DNA from: Methanosarcinaceae archaeon
GTDB lineage: Archaea; Halobacteriota; Methanosarcinia; Methanosarcinales; Methanosarcinaceae
Length of the DNA: 14,598 nucleotides
Reading direction: 5' to 3'
Assembly: GCA_016926455.1 (NCBI GenBank)
Contig: JAFGOO010000081.1
Location: forward strand, 1-14,598
Shown here: in pieces, positions 1 to 6,956 of the stretch
How the letters are laid out: each line of letters begins with the position of its first letter
How positions within the stretch are numbered: position 1 is the stretch's first letter
Notes under the pieces: generated by a model
Database searches by the model: none
The model's input: only the letters and a program-made list of their open reading frames with translations
Told to the model about the DNA's origin: nothing
Translations under genes and position numbers: made by a program

Positions 1-28
1 GATAACATACTAATGTTGTGTTGGGATA

Positions 29-75
29 TTAAGCCTCTCATCCCCCATCTTACGAAAGGGGACTTCTCGGCTTAA
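29..75. repeat. Stem-loop, 7-bp outer stem with C/G-rich inner stem
   Basis: TTAAGCC at 29-35 is the exact reverse complement of GGCTTAA at 69-75. Inside it CCCCC (42-46) faces GGGG (58-61), giving a two-tier hairpin. No gene overlaps it. It could be a structured RNA, a terminator of a gene left of the window, or an end of a mobile element; the sequence alone does not decide. Confidence 0.5.
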
Positions 76-104
76 AAGTTAAAGATAATCTAAAAATAGT
101 TGAA

Positions 105-125
105 AAATAGGAGATGAACCTATTT
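105..125. repeat. Perfect 7-bp stem-loop
   Basis: AAATAGG (105-111) and CCTATTT (119-125) form a perfect 7-bp stem around a 7-base loop. It lies in the non-coding stretch 1-438, between the stem-loop at 29-75 and the hairpins near 259-313. Function unknown. Confidence 0.4.
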
Positions 126-258
126 CAAAACTCCCCTTAAATCTTTTTTCTTGGATTTTGTTAGGATATATAAGGAACTTGTGTTTCTTAAGCATAATTA
201 AACATACAGTCCTATTTGATTAAGAATATTTTGCTCATTTTTAGTGTTAACTAAAAGG

Positions 259-313
259 CGGGATAAGAGTCATCCCGTGTCTAAAGAACATGGGCTTTCT
301 CTATCCCTGCACC
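259..313. repeat. Hairpin-plus-tail repeat, copy 1
   Basis: Two overlapping hairpins are visible: CGGGAT (259-264) with ATCCCG (272-277), and CCCGTGT (274-280) with ACATGGG (288-294, one G-T pair). They are mutually exclusive because they share 274-277. The tail at 291-313 matches 5831-5853 at 21 of 23 positions. A hairpin followed by a conserved tail resembles ends of IS200/IS605-type elements, but a conserved 3'-end or terminator structure is also possible. No transposase is recognisable beside it. Confidence 0.5.
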
Positions 314-365
314 TCCTCATTCGTAAGTAAAATTCTAAACATGTAAAAGAAGTCAAGTTTAAGCT

Positions 366-402
366 GTTGTGCACAACCTTGAAAGATATGTCAAGGTTGT
401 GC
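366..402 (-). terminator. Strong hairpin downstream of the surface-protein operon
   Basis: Bases 371-382 and 391-402 form a perfect 12-bp stem with an 8-base loop. It sits 37 bases past the 3' end of the chagasin-like gene at 439, so it is well placed to end or protect that transcript. A second GTTGTGC (366-372) repeats the one at 396-402 and makes 366-377 a perfect palindrome (GTTGTGCACAAC), so an alternative fold is possible. There is no long T-run after it on the minus strand, so a role in 3'-end stability is as likely as classical termination. Confidence 0.55.
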
Positions 403-438
403 TTATTAATCAAATGAGGGTTTTTACAAGCCTTGTCT

Positions 439-915
439 TCAGCTATTTATAAGTTCATCTTCTGCAAGGCTTATGATGGTCAGATCAAAGGTGTTCTCAT
501 CTCCTGTTCTTTCTTCCCATGGTTTCATGTAGACTGCTGAGATCTTCTGCTCACCTGTATCTGTTAATTTGAATGTCCATTGATGAAACCCACCTGCACC
601 TACCATCTCTTCTGTATTGTTCTCCTGCGTGTAATTGTCCTCACTGAGTTCAAGTCCTTCACTGTATGTCAGGTTCCATGAGTATCCAGTCGTGGGATTT
701 TCTTCCAGTTCCACGATGATGATGTCACCTTTTATTCCATAGACGGTGTCTTGGTCGTTATCCTCACCATAGGTGTTTGTAACAGACTGAATAGAAGTTG
801 TTTCTGTGTATTCTGTCGGTATCTCTTCCTGATCACCGATATTCTCCTCAGTCAAACATCCAAGACCTGTGATCACTATAAGGAGCATCGAAATAATAGC
901 AATAGTTCTTATCAT
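439..915 (-). CDS. Chagasin-family (MEROPS I42) protease inhibitor, putative lipoprotein
   Basis: A 158-residue secreted protein. Residues 1-19 form a hydrophobic signal ending in a lipobox-like TGLGC (Cys20), so it is probably lipid-anchored on the outside of the cell. Residues about 21-55 are an acidic, Thr-rich linker. The rest is a chagasin/ICP beta-sandwich with all three inhibitory loops: NPTTGYSW (73-80), GAGGF (106-110) and KPW (131-133, usually RPW). This family blocks papain-type cysteine proteases by filling the active-site cleft with these loops. The ATG overlaps the stop of the upstream S-layer-like gene (ATGA, 912-915) and a strong AAGGAGG lies about 9 bases upstream, so the two are co-translated. 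The protease target is unknown; no papain-type protease is in the window. Confidence 0.85.
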   Translation of the reverse strand: MIRTIAIISMLLIVITGLGCLTEENIGDQEEIPTEYTETTSIQSVTNTYGEDNDQDTVYGIKGDIIIVELEENPTTGYSWNLTYSEGLELSEDNYTQENNTEEMVGAGGFHQWTFKLTDTGEQKISAVYMKPWEERTGDENTFDLTIISLAEDELINS

Positions 916-3506
916 TTTTCTATCCTCCTTAAAACCAAAACGGCAAAAACCATTGCTAACATTGAAACAAGAAATCCAGTAAAAGGAATCTCTTTGGTCA
1001 CATTATATGTACTTTTTTCAGTTCCAATTTGAATGTCATATGTTCCCGGTTCTGCAAACATATAGATAAATTCAACAGTCTTTTCTTCTCCTTGATTCAA
1101 AGTGATTGTTTTGGAGTCTGTAACAATATCGTTAATCAGAAGTTCCACATTAATATCGCCCTTTGAAGTACCCGTATTCTTAACAGCTATTGAGATCGAA
1201 GCCGTTTTTTCAGAATCGAGTTCAATAGGCGTAACCAAAAGATTATAGAACTCGAACTCAGCTTCATGTGCCAATACTTCCAAGATTAGTTCTGCACCAA
1301 GATAAACATTGTGTGTTGAAGTTATCTTATGGATACCAGGATCTTTCACAGTGTAAGAAAGGGTTCCCTGTGAAGAGGTATTGCCTATCGAAACTCCATC
1401 ATAGAAAATATGAATACCTGCAACTGGGTCTGAACCTATGGCTTTAATTGTAGAGATAGATATGGTATCCCCTTCATATACAATAAAAGGTGAGACTTCA
1501 ATTACTATTGTCTTGTTCTCATCCTGTGATGATATTACCTCTACAATCTTGCTAGCGGAAATGAAACCCTCCTTTTCAGATATAACTTTAAATTTTCCTA
1601 TCTCTTTTGGAGTATAGTTCAAGATCCCCTCTTCAGATGTAAGACCTATCTCATCATCTCCAAATATGACAAGTGCATCACTTACTGCTGCACCACGGAA
1701 AGTCACTTTTATGTTCGTAGTATCGTCCTGTATCAATGTCGAAAGCATTTCAATAACAAGTGACTTGGAAGGTTCGGTAGTGACCGTTACGAATGGATAA
1801 TATCTCAGATTGTTTGAATCTGCGATCTTTAAGGAAATATCACCCATAATCGACACTGTATCATCTTTTGAGAGAGAAATGGATTTGTCATTTTCCATTT
1901 CAATCGTCTCAGCATCGATTCTTGTTACTTCCATCTTTCCATACCTTTCGCCATTATCCACAGTCTCATATTTCTCAGATATTTGGAATATACCCTCCAC
2001 GAATACTGCATTGGTTTCTCTTCCTAAGAATATCTCAGAAAAGTGGACTACAATAAGTGGCACATCCTCTGCTGACCCTATATCTTTATCATAGACATAA
2101 TCATCGTTTGAAGATACTATTCCGCTATCAACCTCTTTACTGTTCTTTGTGAGCGATACAAGAACTTTATTACCATCAAGATCAACTTCGACTATGTCAA
2201 GTTCATACCCCTCTTCAAGGAGGAGAGAAGAATCCGGAACAATTGTACTTTTCTTGTCATTATCAATCAACACTTTAGACAATTGCCCTTCAGAAAGCAT
2301 GCTAACGGAATTGGTAAACTCGTTATCCGGATATCCTGCAAAATATTTCTCAGCATGGAATCCAATTACCTCAAATTCGCCCCAGTCACCATGATCGAAA
2401 CTCACCTGTTCAGCAGTAGTAGAATAAAGAAGATTGCCTTTCTCGATAACTCGACCTTCAATATTCCGAATTTCAAGTGATTCGGTCCCTATACCTTCGT
2501 CAATATTGTAATAGAAACCTTCAAAATTCAATGGCGTCCATTTCAGTACCCCATTTTCTGCAACTGTTCCCCTCAGTTGGTATTCACCTGGTTCTGAAAT
2601 GTCCACAAAAGGACCGAATCTAAGAGTATCATCGTCTGCGACAACAAAATTAAGCTTACCCATTATCGGGATGATCTTTCCTTTACTCAAAGGTATAGAG
2701 TCTTCGTTATCCATTTTAATCTCAGTGGCACTAACTGTTTGAACTGTCATCTTTCCAAAATCCTTACCAGACTCAACTTCTATGTATTTATCAGAGATCT
2801 GGAAGATACCTTCTACAAATACAGCATTTGTTTCAGTTCCTCTGAATATATCATTAAAATGAACGGCTATTGCAGGAACGTCCTCTGAAGATCCAAGATC
2901 CGTTTCATATACATAGTCGTCATTTGATGATACGACTCCACTGTCCACATCTTTACCGTCTTTTGTAAGGGAAACGAAGACCTTGTCACCACCAAGATCA
3001 ACTTCAATAATATGGAGTTCATATCCCTCTTCAAGAGCCAGTGACGAACCTGAGAAGAAGGATATTTCTTCATCATCATCAAGTAACACTTTGGATAACT
3101 GTCCATCTGACATTAAACTTACAGATTTCCCAGCAAATTCAGTATCCTCTGTAAATGCTGCAAAATATCTTTCTGCCATAAAACCTATGAACTGGTATGA
3201 ACCCCAGTCATCATGTTCAAAGTTAGTATTAATAGGTTTTGTAGTGTATATCAGTTCGCCGTCATCTATAGACCGGTCTGTCTTACTATCCAGCTTAATA
3301 GTCAATGTCTCCGACCCCTCCCCTGAATCAAGATCATAGTAAAAGCCTGAATAACTTTTTGAGTTCCAGACGTATTCCAGAGACTGATTTGCATCCGCAT
3401 CCCATATCCTATCCCCAGTAGACGCTTGTGCAGATACTACTGCACAAACCGATCCAAAAATGATTAATCCCATCAACATGAATTTCAGATAATCAATATA
3501 TCTCAT
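912..3506 (-). CDS. S-layer-like surface protein: duplicated Methanosarcina-type S-layer domain, Ig-like and CARDB-like domains, C-terminal anchor
   Basis: An 864-residue exported protein. Residues 1-29 are a signal peptide (hydrophobic core 10-25, AQA near the cleavage site). Residues about 52-313 and 328-579 are two copies of one domain; shared landmarks include GFYY, DWG, GQLSKVL, EEGYEL, SSNDDYVY and ETNAVFVEGIFQIS. This duplicated ~260-residue unit is characteristic of Methanosarcinales S-layer proteins (DUF1608/TIGR01567). Next come two Ig-like segments (about 584-658 and 666-745), a CARDB-like segment (about 750-837), and a membrane helix (842-860) followed by RRIEK, a typical archaeal surface anchor. 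ATG at 3506 has a G-rich SD-like GGGGGGAA just upstream. The extra Ig/CARDB domains suggest an accessory or alternative S-layer protein rather than the main tile protein. It is first in an operon with the chagasin-like gene. Confidence 0.85.
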   Translation of the reverse strand: MRYIDYLKFMLMGLIIFGSVCAVVSAQASTGDRIWDADANQSLEYVWNSKSYSGFYYDLDSGEGSETLTIKLDSKTDRSIDDGELIYTTKPINTNFEHDDWGSYQFIGFMAERYFAAFTEDTEFAGKSVSLMSDGQLSKVLLDDDEEISFFSGSSLALEEGYELHIIEVDLGGDKVFVSLTKDGKDVDSGVVSSNDDYVYETDLGSSEDVPAIAVHFNDIFRGTETNAVFVEGIFQISDKYIEVESGKDFGKMTVQTVSATEIKMDNEDSIPLSKGKIIPIMGKLNFVVADDDTLRFGPFVDISEPGEYQLRGTVAENGVLKWTPLNFEGFYYNIDEGIGTESLEIRNIEGRVIEKGNLLYSTTAEQVSFDHGDWGEFEVIGFHAEKYFAGYPDNEFTNSVSMLSEGQLSKVLIDNDKKSTIVPDSSLLLEEGYELDIVEVDLDGNKVLVSLTKNSKEVDSGIVSSNDDYVYDKDIGSAEDVPLIVVHFSEIFLGRETNAVFVEGIFQISEKYETVDNGERYGKMEVTRIDAETIEMENDKSISLSKDDTVSIMGDISLKIADSNNLRYYPFVTVTTEPSKSLVIEMLSTLIQDDTTNIKVTFRGAAVSDALVIFGDDEIGLTSEEGILNYTPKEIGKFKVISEKEGFISASKIVEVISSQDENKTIVIEVSPFIVYEGDTISISTIKAIGSDPVAGIHIFYDGVSIGNTSSQGTLSYTVKDPGIHKITSTHNVYLGAELILEVLAHEAEFEFYNLLVTPIELDSEKTASISIAVKNTGTSKGDINVELLINDIVTDSKTITLNQGEEKTVEFIYMFAEPGTYDIQIGTEKSTYNVTKEIPFTGFLVSMLAMVFAVLVLRRIEK

Positions 3507-3785
3507 AGTATTCCCCCCGAACTTTATTTTGGTAAATATTTAACTATATACAATTTTAGTGACTACTCAAATCATTTAAATAATAAACTTCTATCGATTT
3601 TACGAATAGAGTATAACCCCAACATCACAATATAGGTTATTTCTAACAAATATTAATGTTTCTGAAGAAATGGACTTTATCTCGTTAATAAAATTAAGAT
3701 CTTACAATTCAAATAAAAAATTAACATATAATCCATTTCAGAAGTATAAATACTACCTCTTACAGTATTGTATTAGGGGGTTTGA
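3507..3785. promoter_or_regulatory. AT-rich intergenic region with the promoter of the surface operon
   Basis: No gene is seen here. On the minus strand TATA-like runs lie near 3540-3550 (TATATAG) and 3570-3580 (TTATTTAAATG), either of which could serve the S-layer-like gene starting at 3506. A short AGTAT-AA-ATACT hairpin lies near 3741-3752, ahead of the plus-strand transposase remnant. No operator can be assigned. Confidence 0.35.
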
Positions 3786-3842
3786 ATGGCGTTCGAAGAA
3801 CTCTCTAATGAACAATGGAAAATGATTCAAGAGGAGTTTTGA
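3786..3842 (+). pseudogene. Orphan N-terminus of an IS5-type transposase
   Basis: An ATG preceded by AGGGGG opens an 18-codon frame reading MAFEELSNEQWKMIQEEF before TGA. The ELS(D/N)EQW...I sequence is the recognisable start of many IS5-family DDE transposases, whose proteins then run for hundreds of residues. The rest of the gene is absent and no matching terminal repeats were found, so this is a leftover start joined to unrelated DNA rather than a functional peptide gene. Confidence 0.55.
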
Positions 3843-3855
3843 AATAGGCTCCTAA

Positions 3856-4434
3856 TTAAAATGCAGAAAATATCAGGAAACTCTGCTCTGATAAAAAATA
3901 ATATTCTTCCGTCAATTGATAGCCTGCACTACTCATTTCTGCCTCGATAATTTCTTTGGCTATATAATGCCCAAACATTCGATGGAAGTTCAATGAGCCA
4001 CTACCATTATATTCTATTATTACAACCCTGCCACCAGTTTTCAATGAATCTCTCAGATTCTTGAAGTATTCTACCCGATTAGGTAGATGGTGATACACAT
4101 TTCGCACAAAGATTGTATCAAATTTTTTGGAATCAACAGGGAACTTTTCCTCTTTAGCAAGGACCGTTACGATGTTATTCATCCCATTATCCTTAGCATT
4201 CTTTTTTACAAAATCCAGAAAACTCTGATTGGTATCTATAGCATAAACTTTTCCATCTTCACCCACCAAATCAGCAAACCGAAGTGAAAAATAGCCCCCT
4301 CCACTTCCCACATCTGCAACATACTGCCCGGGTTCCAAAAAAAGGGTCTTGATAATCTCTTCATTTTTGCTTTTTGGGCTTGATGCTTTCTTGTTGAACA
4401 TCCTAACTAACATCCGAGCTTTTAGATTATTCAT
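3856..4434 (-). CDS. Class I SAM-dependent methyltransferase (UbiE/Methyltransf_11-like)
   Basis: A 192-residue soluble protein. The SAM-binding glycine loop is VADVGSGGGYFSL (about residues 36-48), the acidic ribose-binding end of the second strand is in VYAIDTNQSF, and the motif II/III region is FDTIFVRNVYHHL followed by LKTGGRVVIIEYNG. This layout matches small-molecule methyltransferases of the UbiE/Methyltransf_11 type; the substrate is unknown. The start is ATG at 4434 because GAGGTGA lies 5 bases upstream; the in-frame GTG at 4443 falls inside that ribosome site. It is the last gene of a small minus-strand group, 31 bases after the two-helix membrane protein. Substrate-side residues give no clear specificity. 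Confidence 0.85.
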   Translation of the reverse strand: MNNLKARMLVRMFNKKASSPKSKNEEIIKTLFLEPGQYVADVGSGGGYFSLRFADLVGEDGKVYAIDTNQSFLDFVKKNAKDNGMNNIVTVLAKEEKFPVDSKKFDTIFVRNVYHHLPNRVEYFKNLRDSLKTGGRVVIIEYNGSGSLNFHRMFGHYIAKEIIEAEMSSAGYQLTEEYYFLSEQSFLIFSAF

Positions 4435-4465
4435 ATTCTTCACCTCTGAAAATGAACAATTTGCC

Positions 4466-4648
4466 TTAGTCCTGAAGTTCCTTTCTTCTCCTGTTATTCT
4501 GCATTAGCCAGAATCCTGAAAGTAGGAAGAAAGTTGTCCATCCACTTATTCCTATGCTGTACGTCTTTGCCAGATCTGCAAGCACATATAATACTCCCAC
4601 GAGTACTAATAACAATCCAAACCAATTGTCTTCTCTATTTGTTCTCAT
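4466..4648 (-). CDS. Small two-helix membrane protein
   Basis: A 60-residue protein with a charged N-terminus (MRTNREDNW), a membrane helix at about 9-27, a short polar turn, a second helix at about 33-50, and a basic tail (NNRRRKE). The layout resembles small LiaF/DUF5668-like transmembrane pieces, but no conserved catalytic residue is seen and no function can be assigned. AGTGAT just before the ATG is a weak ribosome site. It lies 31 bases upstream of the methyltransferase on the same strand, so co-transcription is likely. Confidence 0.6.
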   Translation of the reverse strand: MRTNREDNWFGLLLVLVGVLYVLADLAKTYSIGISGWTTFFLLSGFWLMQNNRRRKELQD

Positions 4649-4889
4649 TTATATCACTTTTCAACAACAAATTCTTTAGTTGAGATTCAGCGAAAGAAAT
4701 ATCTATATCGCCAAATTTGTCAGTGATACGCAGAACAATGGACTCAATGAAGATCAATTCTTCAATTTCCAGTATACCACTGATTTCTATTATATTAGTA
4801 CAATCACAACGGGTCTTCAGTTTTCTTATAACACTGAAATCCCATATTGCAATGTAGAATGCAAATTCGTGTTCTATCTTTTCTTTCAC
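4635..4889 (-). CDS. Hypothetical 84-residue protein (doubtful)
   Basis: A GTG-started frame overlapping the start of the two-helix membrane protein by 14 bases, as co-translated genes often do. The product is acidic and rich in Ile/Leu/Glu, with one pair of cysteines (CDC near residue 28-30) and a C-terminal stretch ending KLKN/LLLKSDINENK-like. No family is recognised. The ribosome site is weak and a plus-strand frame overlaps most of it, so it may be spurious or a remnant. Confidence 0.3.
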   Translation of the reverse strand: MKEKIEHEFAFYIAIWDFSVIRKLKTRCDCTNIIEISGILEIEELIFIESIVLRITDKFGDIDISFAESQLKNLLLKSDINENK

Positions 4890-4944
4890 AAATACATATT
4901 CTCACACAAATACTTAAAAAAAATCTGGAAAAACTATTATTGTA

Positions 4945-4960
4945 GTTATATTGATATAAC
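4945..4960. promoter_or_regulatory. Perfect 7-2-7 palindrome, candidate operator
   Basis: GTTATAT (4945-4951), TG, ATATAAC (4954-4960) is a perfect inverted repeat 30 bases before the regulator's ATG. A TATA-like A/T run lies about 25-35 bases further upstream (about 4911-4924), which would put the palindrome near the transcription start. A winged-helix dimer binding here could repress its own gene; this is inference from position and symmetry. Confidence 0.45.
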
Positions 4961-4990
4961 TAACTAACATAATTGCTAGGAGATACAAAA

Positions 4991-5731
4991 ATGAAAAGTC
5001 ACGAGCTTTTTGCTGAACTCGCATCTGAGAATAGGATCGCTATACTAAAGGCTCTGGAAAAAGAACCATTTAAGTTTACCCAATTGACATCCATTATAGA
5101 TTCAACATCCCCCGAAACATCGAGGCAGTTGAACCGTTTATACAAAATAGGCCTTATCGTCAAAGATGATAAAGGGTGCTATTCACTAACACCTCTTGGC
5201 AAACTGGTGGTTTCGTCATTATCAAATCTAGAAACCATTGCGAAGAGATCTGATTTTTTCCTGCATCATGATACTTCGCCGATACCTCCTCATTTGCTTA
5301 AAGAGATTGATTCTCTCAAAGAAGTAGAAGTCATTGAGGGAGTTTTTGTGCTTGTCAATAGAATGACAGAAATCTTTGAAGAGATTCATGAATTTGCTTG
5401 GTACCTGTCGGATGATTTCCCACGTTTTTTTATACCAATGGTAGAAAAAAAATTGGATGAGGGAGTAAGTTTTCGTGTGATATATCCCCTGCATTTTGCG
5501 GAAAAACTTTTGATGGAGGTACCCAAAAAGATTCTGAATGCTACTGAAATTCTAACATTAGATGAAGTTAAAATAATTATTAATGTCAGTGAACAATTTG
5601 GGTTACTAGCACTACCGGGACTTGATGGAAAGATTGACAGAGATCATGTTCTTATCGGTTCAGATGAAATATTTATAGACTGGTGTAAATGTGTTTTTGA
5701 GTACTATTGGAGAACAGCTAGGCTTTATTAG
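4991..5731 (+). CDS. FilR1-type winged-helix transcriptional regulator (DUF1724 family)
   Basis: A 246-residue methanogen-type regulator. Residues about 1-70 form an ArsR-like winged helix (HELFAELASENRIAILKAL, then the recognition-helix region SPETSRQLNRLYKIGLI and the wing KGCYSLTPLGKLV). Residues about 115-240 match the C-terminal domain of FilR1/DUF1724 proteins (VLVNRMTEIFEEI, DEGVSFRVIYP, and the end IFIDWCKCVFEYYWRTARLY). FilR1 proteins regulate genes in methanogenic archaea; the C-terminal domain probably senses a ligand, unknown here. I choose ATG at 4991 because AGGAG lies 8 bases upstream; an in-frame TTG at 4973 precedes that site. It is a single gene with no obvious partner, and a perfect palindrome upstream suggests autoregulation. 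Confidence 0.85.
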   Translation: MKSHELFAELASENRIAILKALEKEPFKFTQLTSIIDSTSPETSRQLNRLYKIGLIVKDDKGCYSLTPLGKLVVSSLSNLETIAKRSDFFLHHDTSPIPPHLLKEIDSLKEVEVIEGVFVLVNRMTEIFEEIHEFAWYLSDDFPRFFIPMVEKKLDEGVSFRVIYPLHFAEKLLMEVPKKILNATEILTLDEVKIIINVSEQFGLLALPGLDGKIDRDHVLIGSDEIFIDWCKCVFEYYWRTARLY

Positions 5732-6100
5732 TGAAAATTAAGAATAATATAAAGACTGATCTGCGACCAACTCCTATGAAAGCGTTGAAGCTTTTAAGAT
5801 TCAATAAAAGAACCCCCAAGACTTTAGTCGTGGGCTTTCTATATCCCTACACCCCAATTATCGTAATTAACAGATTTGTTGATGTTATTGTGTATTAACT
5901 TAGCAACTATGTTTAGAAAATCAAATTCCTATATTATTATAACCGACAAAAGTAAATATTTTGTGTTACAAACACTTTAATCAGAGTGGGATATAAACGA
6001 AAATAAGTACACGCAATGTAATGAAAACTAAGGTAAAAGTGTAGCTTATAGTTCATTAATTCACAAATTGTAGTTGAATAAATAAAAGGAGAAAGATAAA
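5732..6100. other. Intergenic region before the peroxiredoxin
   Basis: No intact gene is seen. It holds hairpin-plus-tail repeat copy 2 (5813-5853), then AT-rich DNA with a TATA-like GATATAAAC near 5990-5998 that could drive the peroxiredoxin. An open frame 5731-5898 runs through the hairpin and looks like chance or a remnant. Confidence 0.4.
5813..5853. repeat. Hairpin-plus-tail repeat, copy 2
   Basis: CCCAAGAC (5815-5822), TTTA, GTCGTGGG (5827-5834) form an 8-position stem with one mismatch. The tail 5831-5853 matches 291-313 at 21 of 23 positions. The hairpin lies about 80 bases past the stop of the FilR1-type regulator. Like copy 1 it may be an end of an IS200/IS605-type element or a conserved 3'-end structure. 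Confidence 0.5.
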
Positions 6101-6688
6101 ATGGTAGTAGTTGATAAATTAGCACCAGATTTTGAAGGAACTGCCTATGTTGGAGGTGATGTGAAACAAGTCAGACTCTCTGACTATAGAGGCAAATGGG
6201 TATTAGTCTGCTTTTATCCAGGAGACTTCACTTATGTGTGTGCCACAGAAGTTGCTGGTATAATCAGCAATTACGCTAATCTTAAACAGTTTGGTGGAGT
6301 AGGGATTGCCATAAGTGCTGACTCCATACATTCCCACAAGGTTTGGGCCGAAACAAGTCCGGCAATAACTTCTGCCTTGAAGGAAACAGGAAGAAAGTTC
6401 CCGCCCATGCCTATGGTTGCAGACCCAACATTTGAAATCGGCAGAAAATATGGAGTAGTTGATGAAGAAAATGGTATTGAAACGAGAGGTAGATTCATTG
6501 TTGATCCAGATGGAATTCTTCGAGGTTATGAAGTATTGAATGCCACTGTTGGTAGAAATCTGGAAGAAACATTCAGGCAACTTCAGGCCTTCAAGTTTGT
6601 TCGAGATACAGGAAAAGTTACACCTGCTGGTTGGAAACCCGGTCAGGAAGGAATAGAACCAAGCATAGAGAATGCAGGAAAAATTTAA
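6101..6688 (+). CDS. Peroxiredoxin (AhpC/TSA family), resolving cysteine replaced by Thr
   Basis: A 195-residue cytoplasmic peroxidase that reduces H2O2 or organic hydroperoxides. The active-site segment is FYPGDFTYVCATE, with the peroxidatic Cys47, Thr44 and the partner Arg129; the usual CPTE is CATE here. Length and C-terminus match AhpC/Prx1 proteins, but where these have (V/E)CPAxW the sequence reads VTPAGWKPG, so the resolving Cys is Thr174. The only other cysteine is Cys37, ten residues before Cys47. It may work as a 1-Cys enzyme reduced by an external thiol, or Cys37 may take part. ATG at 6101 has AAGGAGA about 9 bases upstream. A sulfite reductase follows on the same strand after a hairpin, so it is probably a separate unit. 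Confidence 0.95.
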   Translation: MVVVDKLAPDFEGTAYVGGDVKQVRLSDYRGKWVLVCFYPGDFTYVCATEVAGIISNYANLKQFGGVGIAISADSIHSHKVWAETSPAITSALKETGRKFPPMPMVADPTFEIGRKYGVVDEENGIETRGRFIVDPDGILRGYEVLNATVGRNLEETFRQLQAFKFVRDTGKVTPAGWKPGQEGIEPSIENAGKI

Positions 6689-6698
6689 GTGACAAAAC

Positions 6699-6726
6699 CC
6701 CCTCATTTAAGTGATGGGAATCTATC
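6699..6726. repeat. Hairpin-plus-tail structure, copy 3 (diverged)
   Basis: CCC-C-TCA (6699-6705) pairs with TGA-T-GGG (6712-6718) around a 6-base loop, with one mismatch. It begins 10 bases after the peroxiredoxin stop. As in copies 1 and 2, a C-rich start is followed by a hairpin, TGGG and then TCTATCC. The stem arms differ from the other copies yet still pair. It may terminate the peroxiredoxin transcript. Confidence 0.45.
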
Positions 6727-6956
6727 CTAATTCTTGCATTTTTAGGTGCATGAACTTCTCTTGATGTGAAAAAATGTGCTTATATTTAGGCAAATTATTC
6801 CGTTCGACAAGAAGCAAAAATCAAATTCTATTTACGTCTCCTGCATATATGCGCTTAAAACTTGGGAACTCAGGATATTAGGATAAAATACAGTTAACAT
6901 ATTGAAAAAGTGATTAATATGTTTGGATTTCAGAAAATCAAAAAGAGGTGATAAAT

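Noticed and set aside
3841..3848. GAAATAGG after the IS5 remnant as a right terminal repeat matching CCTATTTC near 118-126 and 14527
   Set aside because: An 8-base match is expected by chance, and no extended inverted repeat accompanies it.
4680..4967. 95-codon plus-strand frame upstream of the regulator
   Set aside because: It is rich in Phe, Tyr and Asn as expected from AT-rich DNA, has no ribosome site, overlaps a minus-strand frame and ends in the regulator's promoter region.
5731..5898. 55-codon frame after the regulator that overlaps its stop (TAGTG) and contains RPTPMKAL
   Set aside because: It runs through the hairpin repeat, has no family resemblance I can defend, and the similarity to transposase (TnpB) C-termini is too weak to claim.
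6203..6706. 167-codon minus-strand frame
   Set aside because: It is a shadow of the peroxiredoxin gene with Cys/Ser/Phe-rich composition and no recognisable domain.
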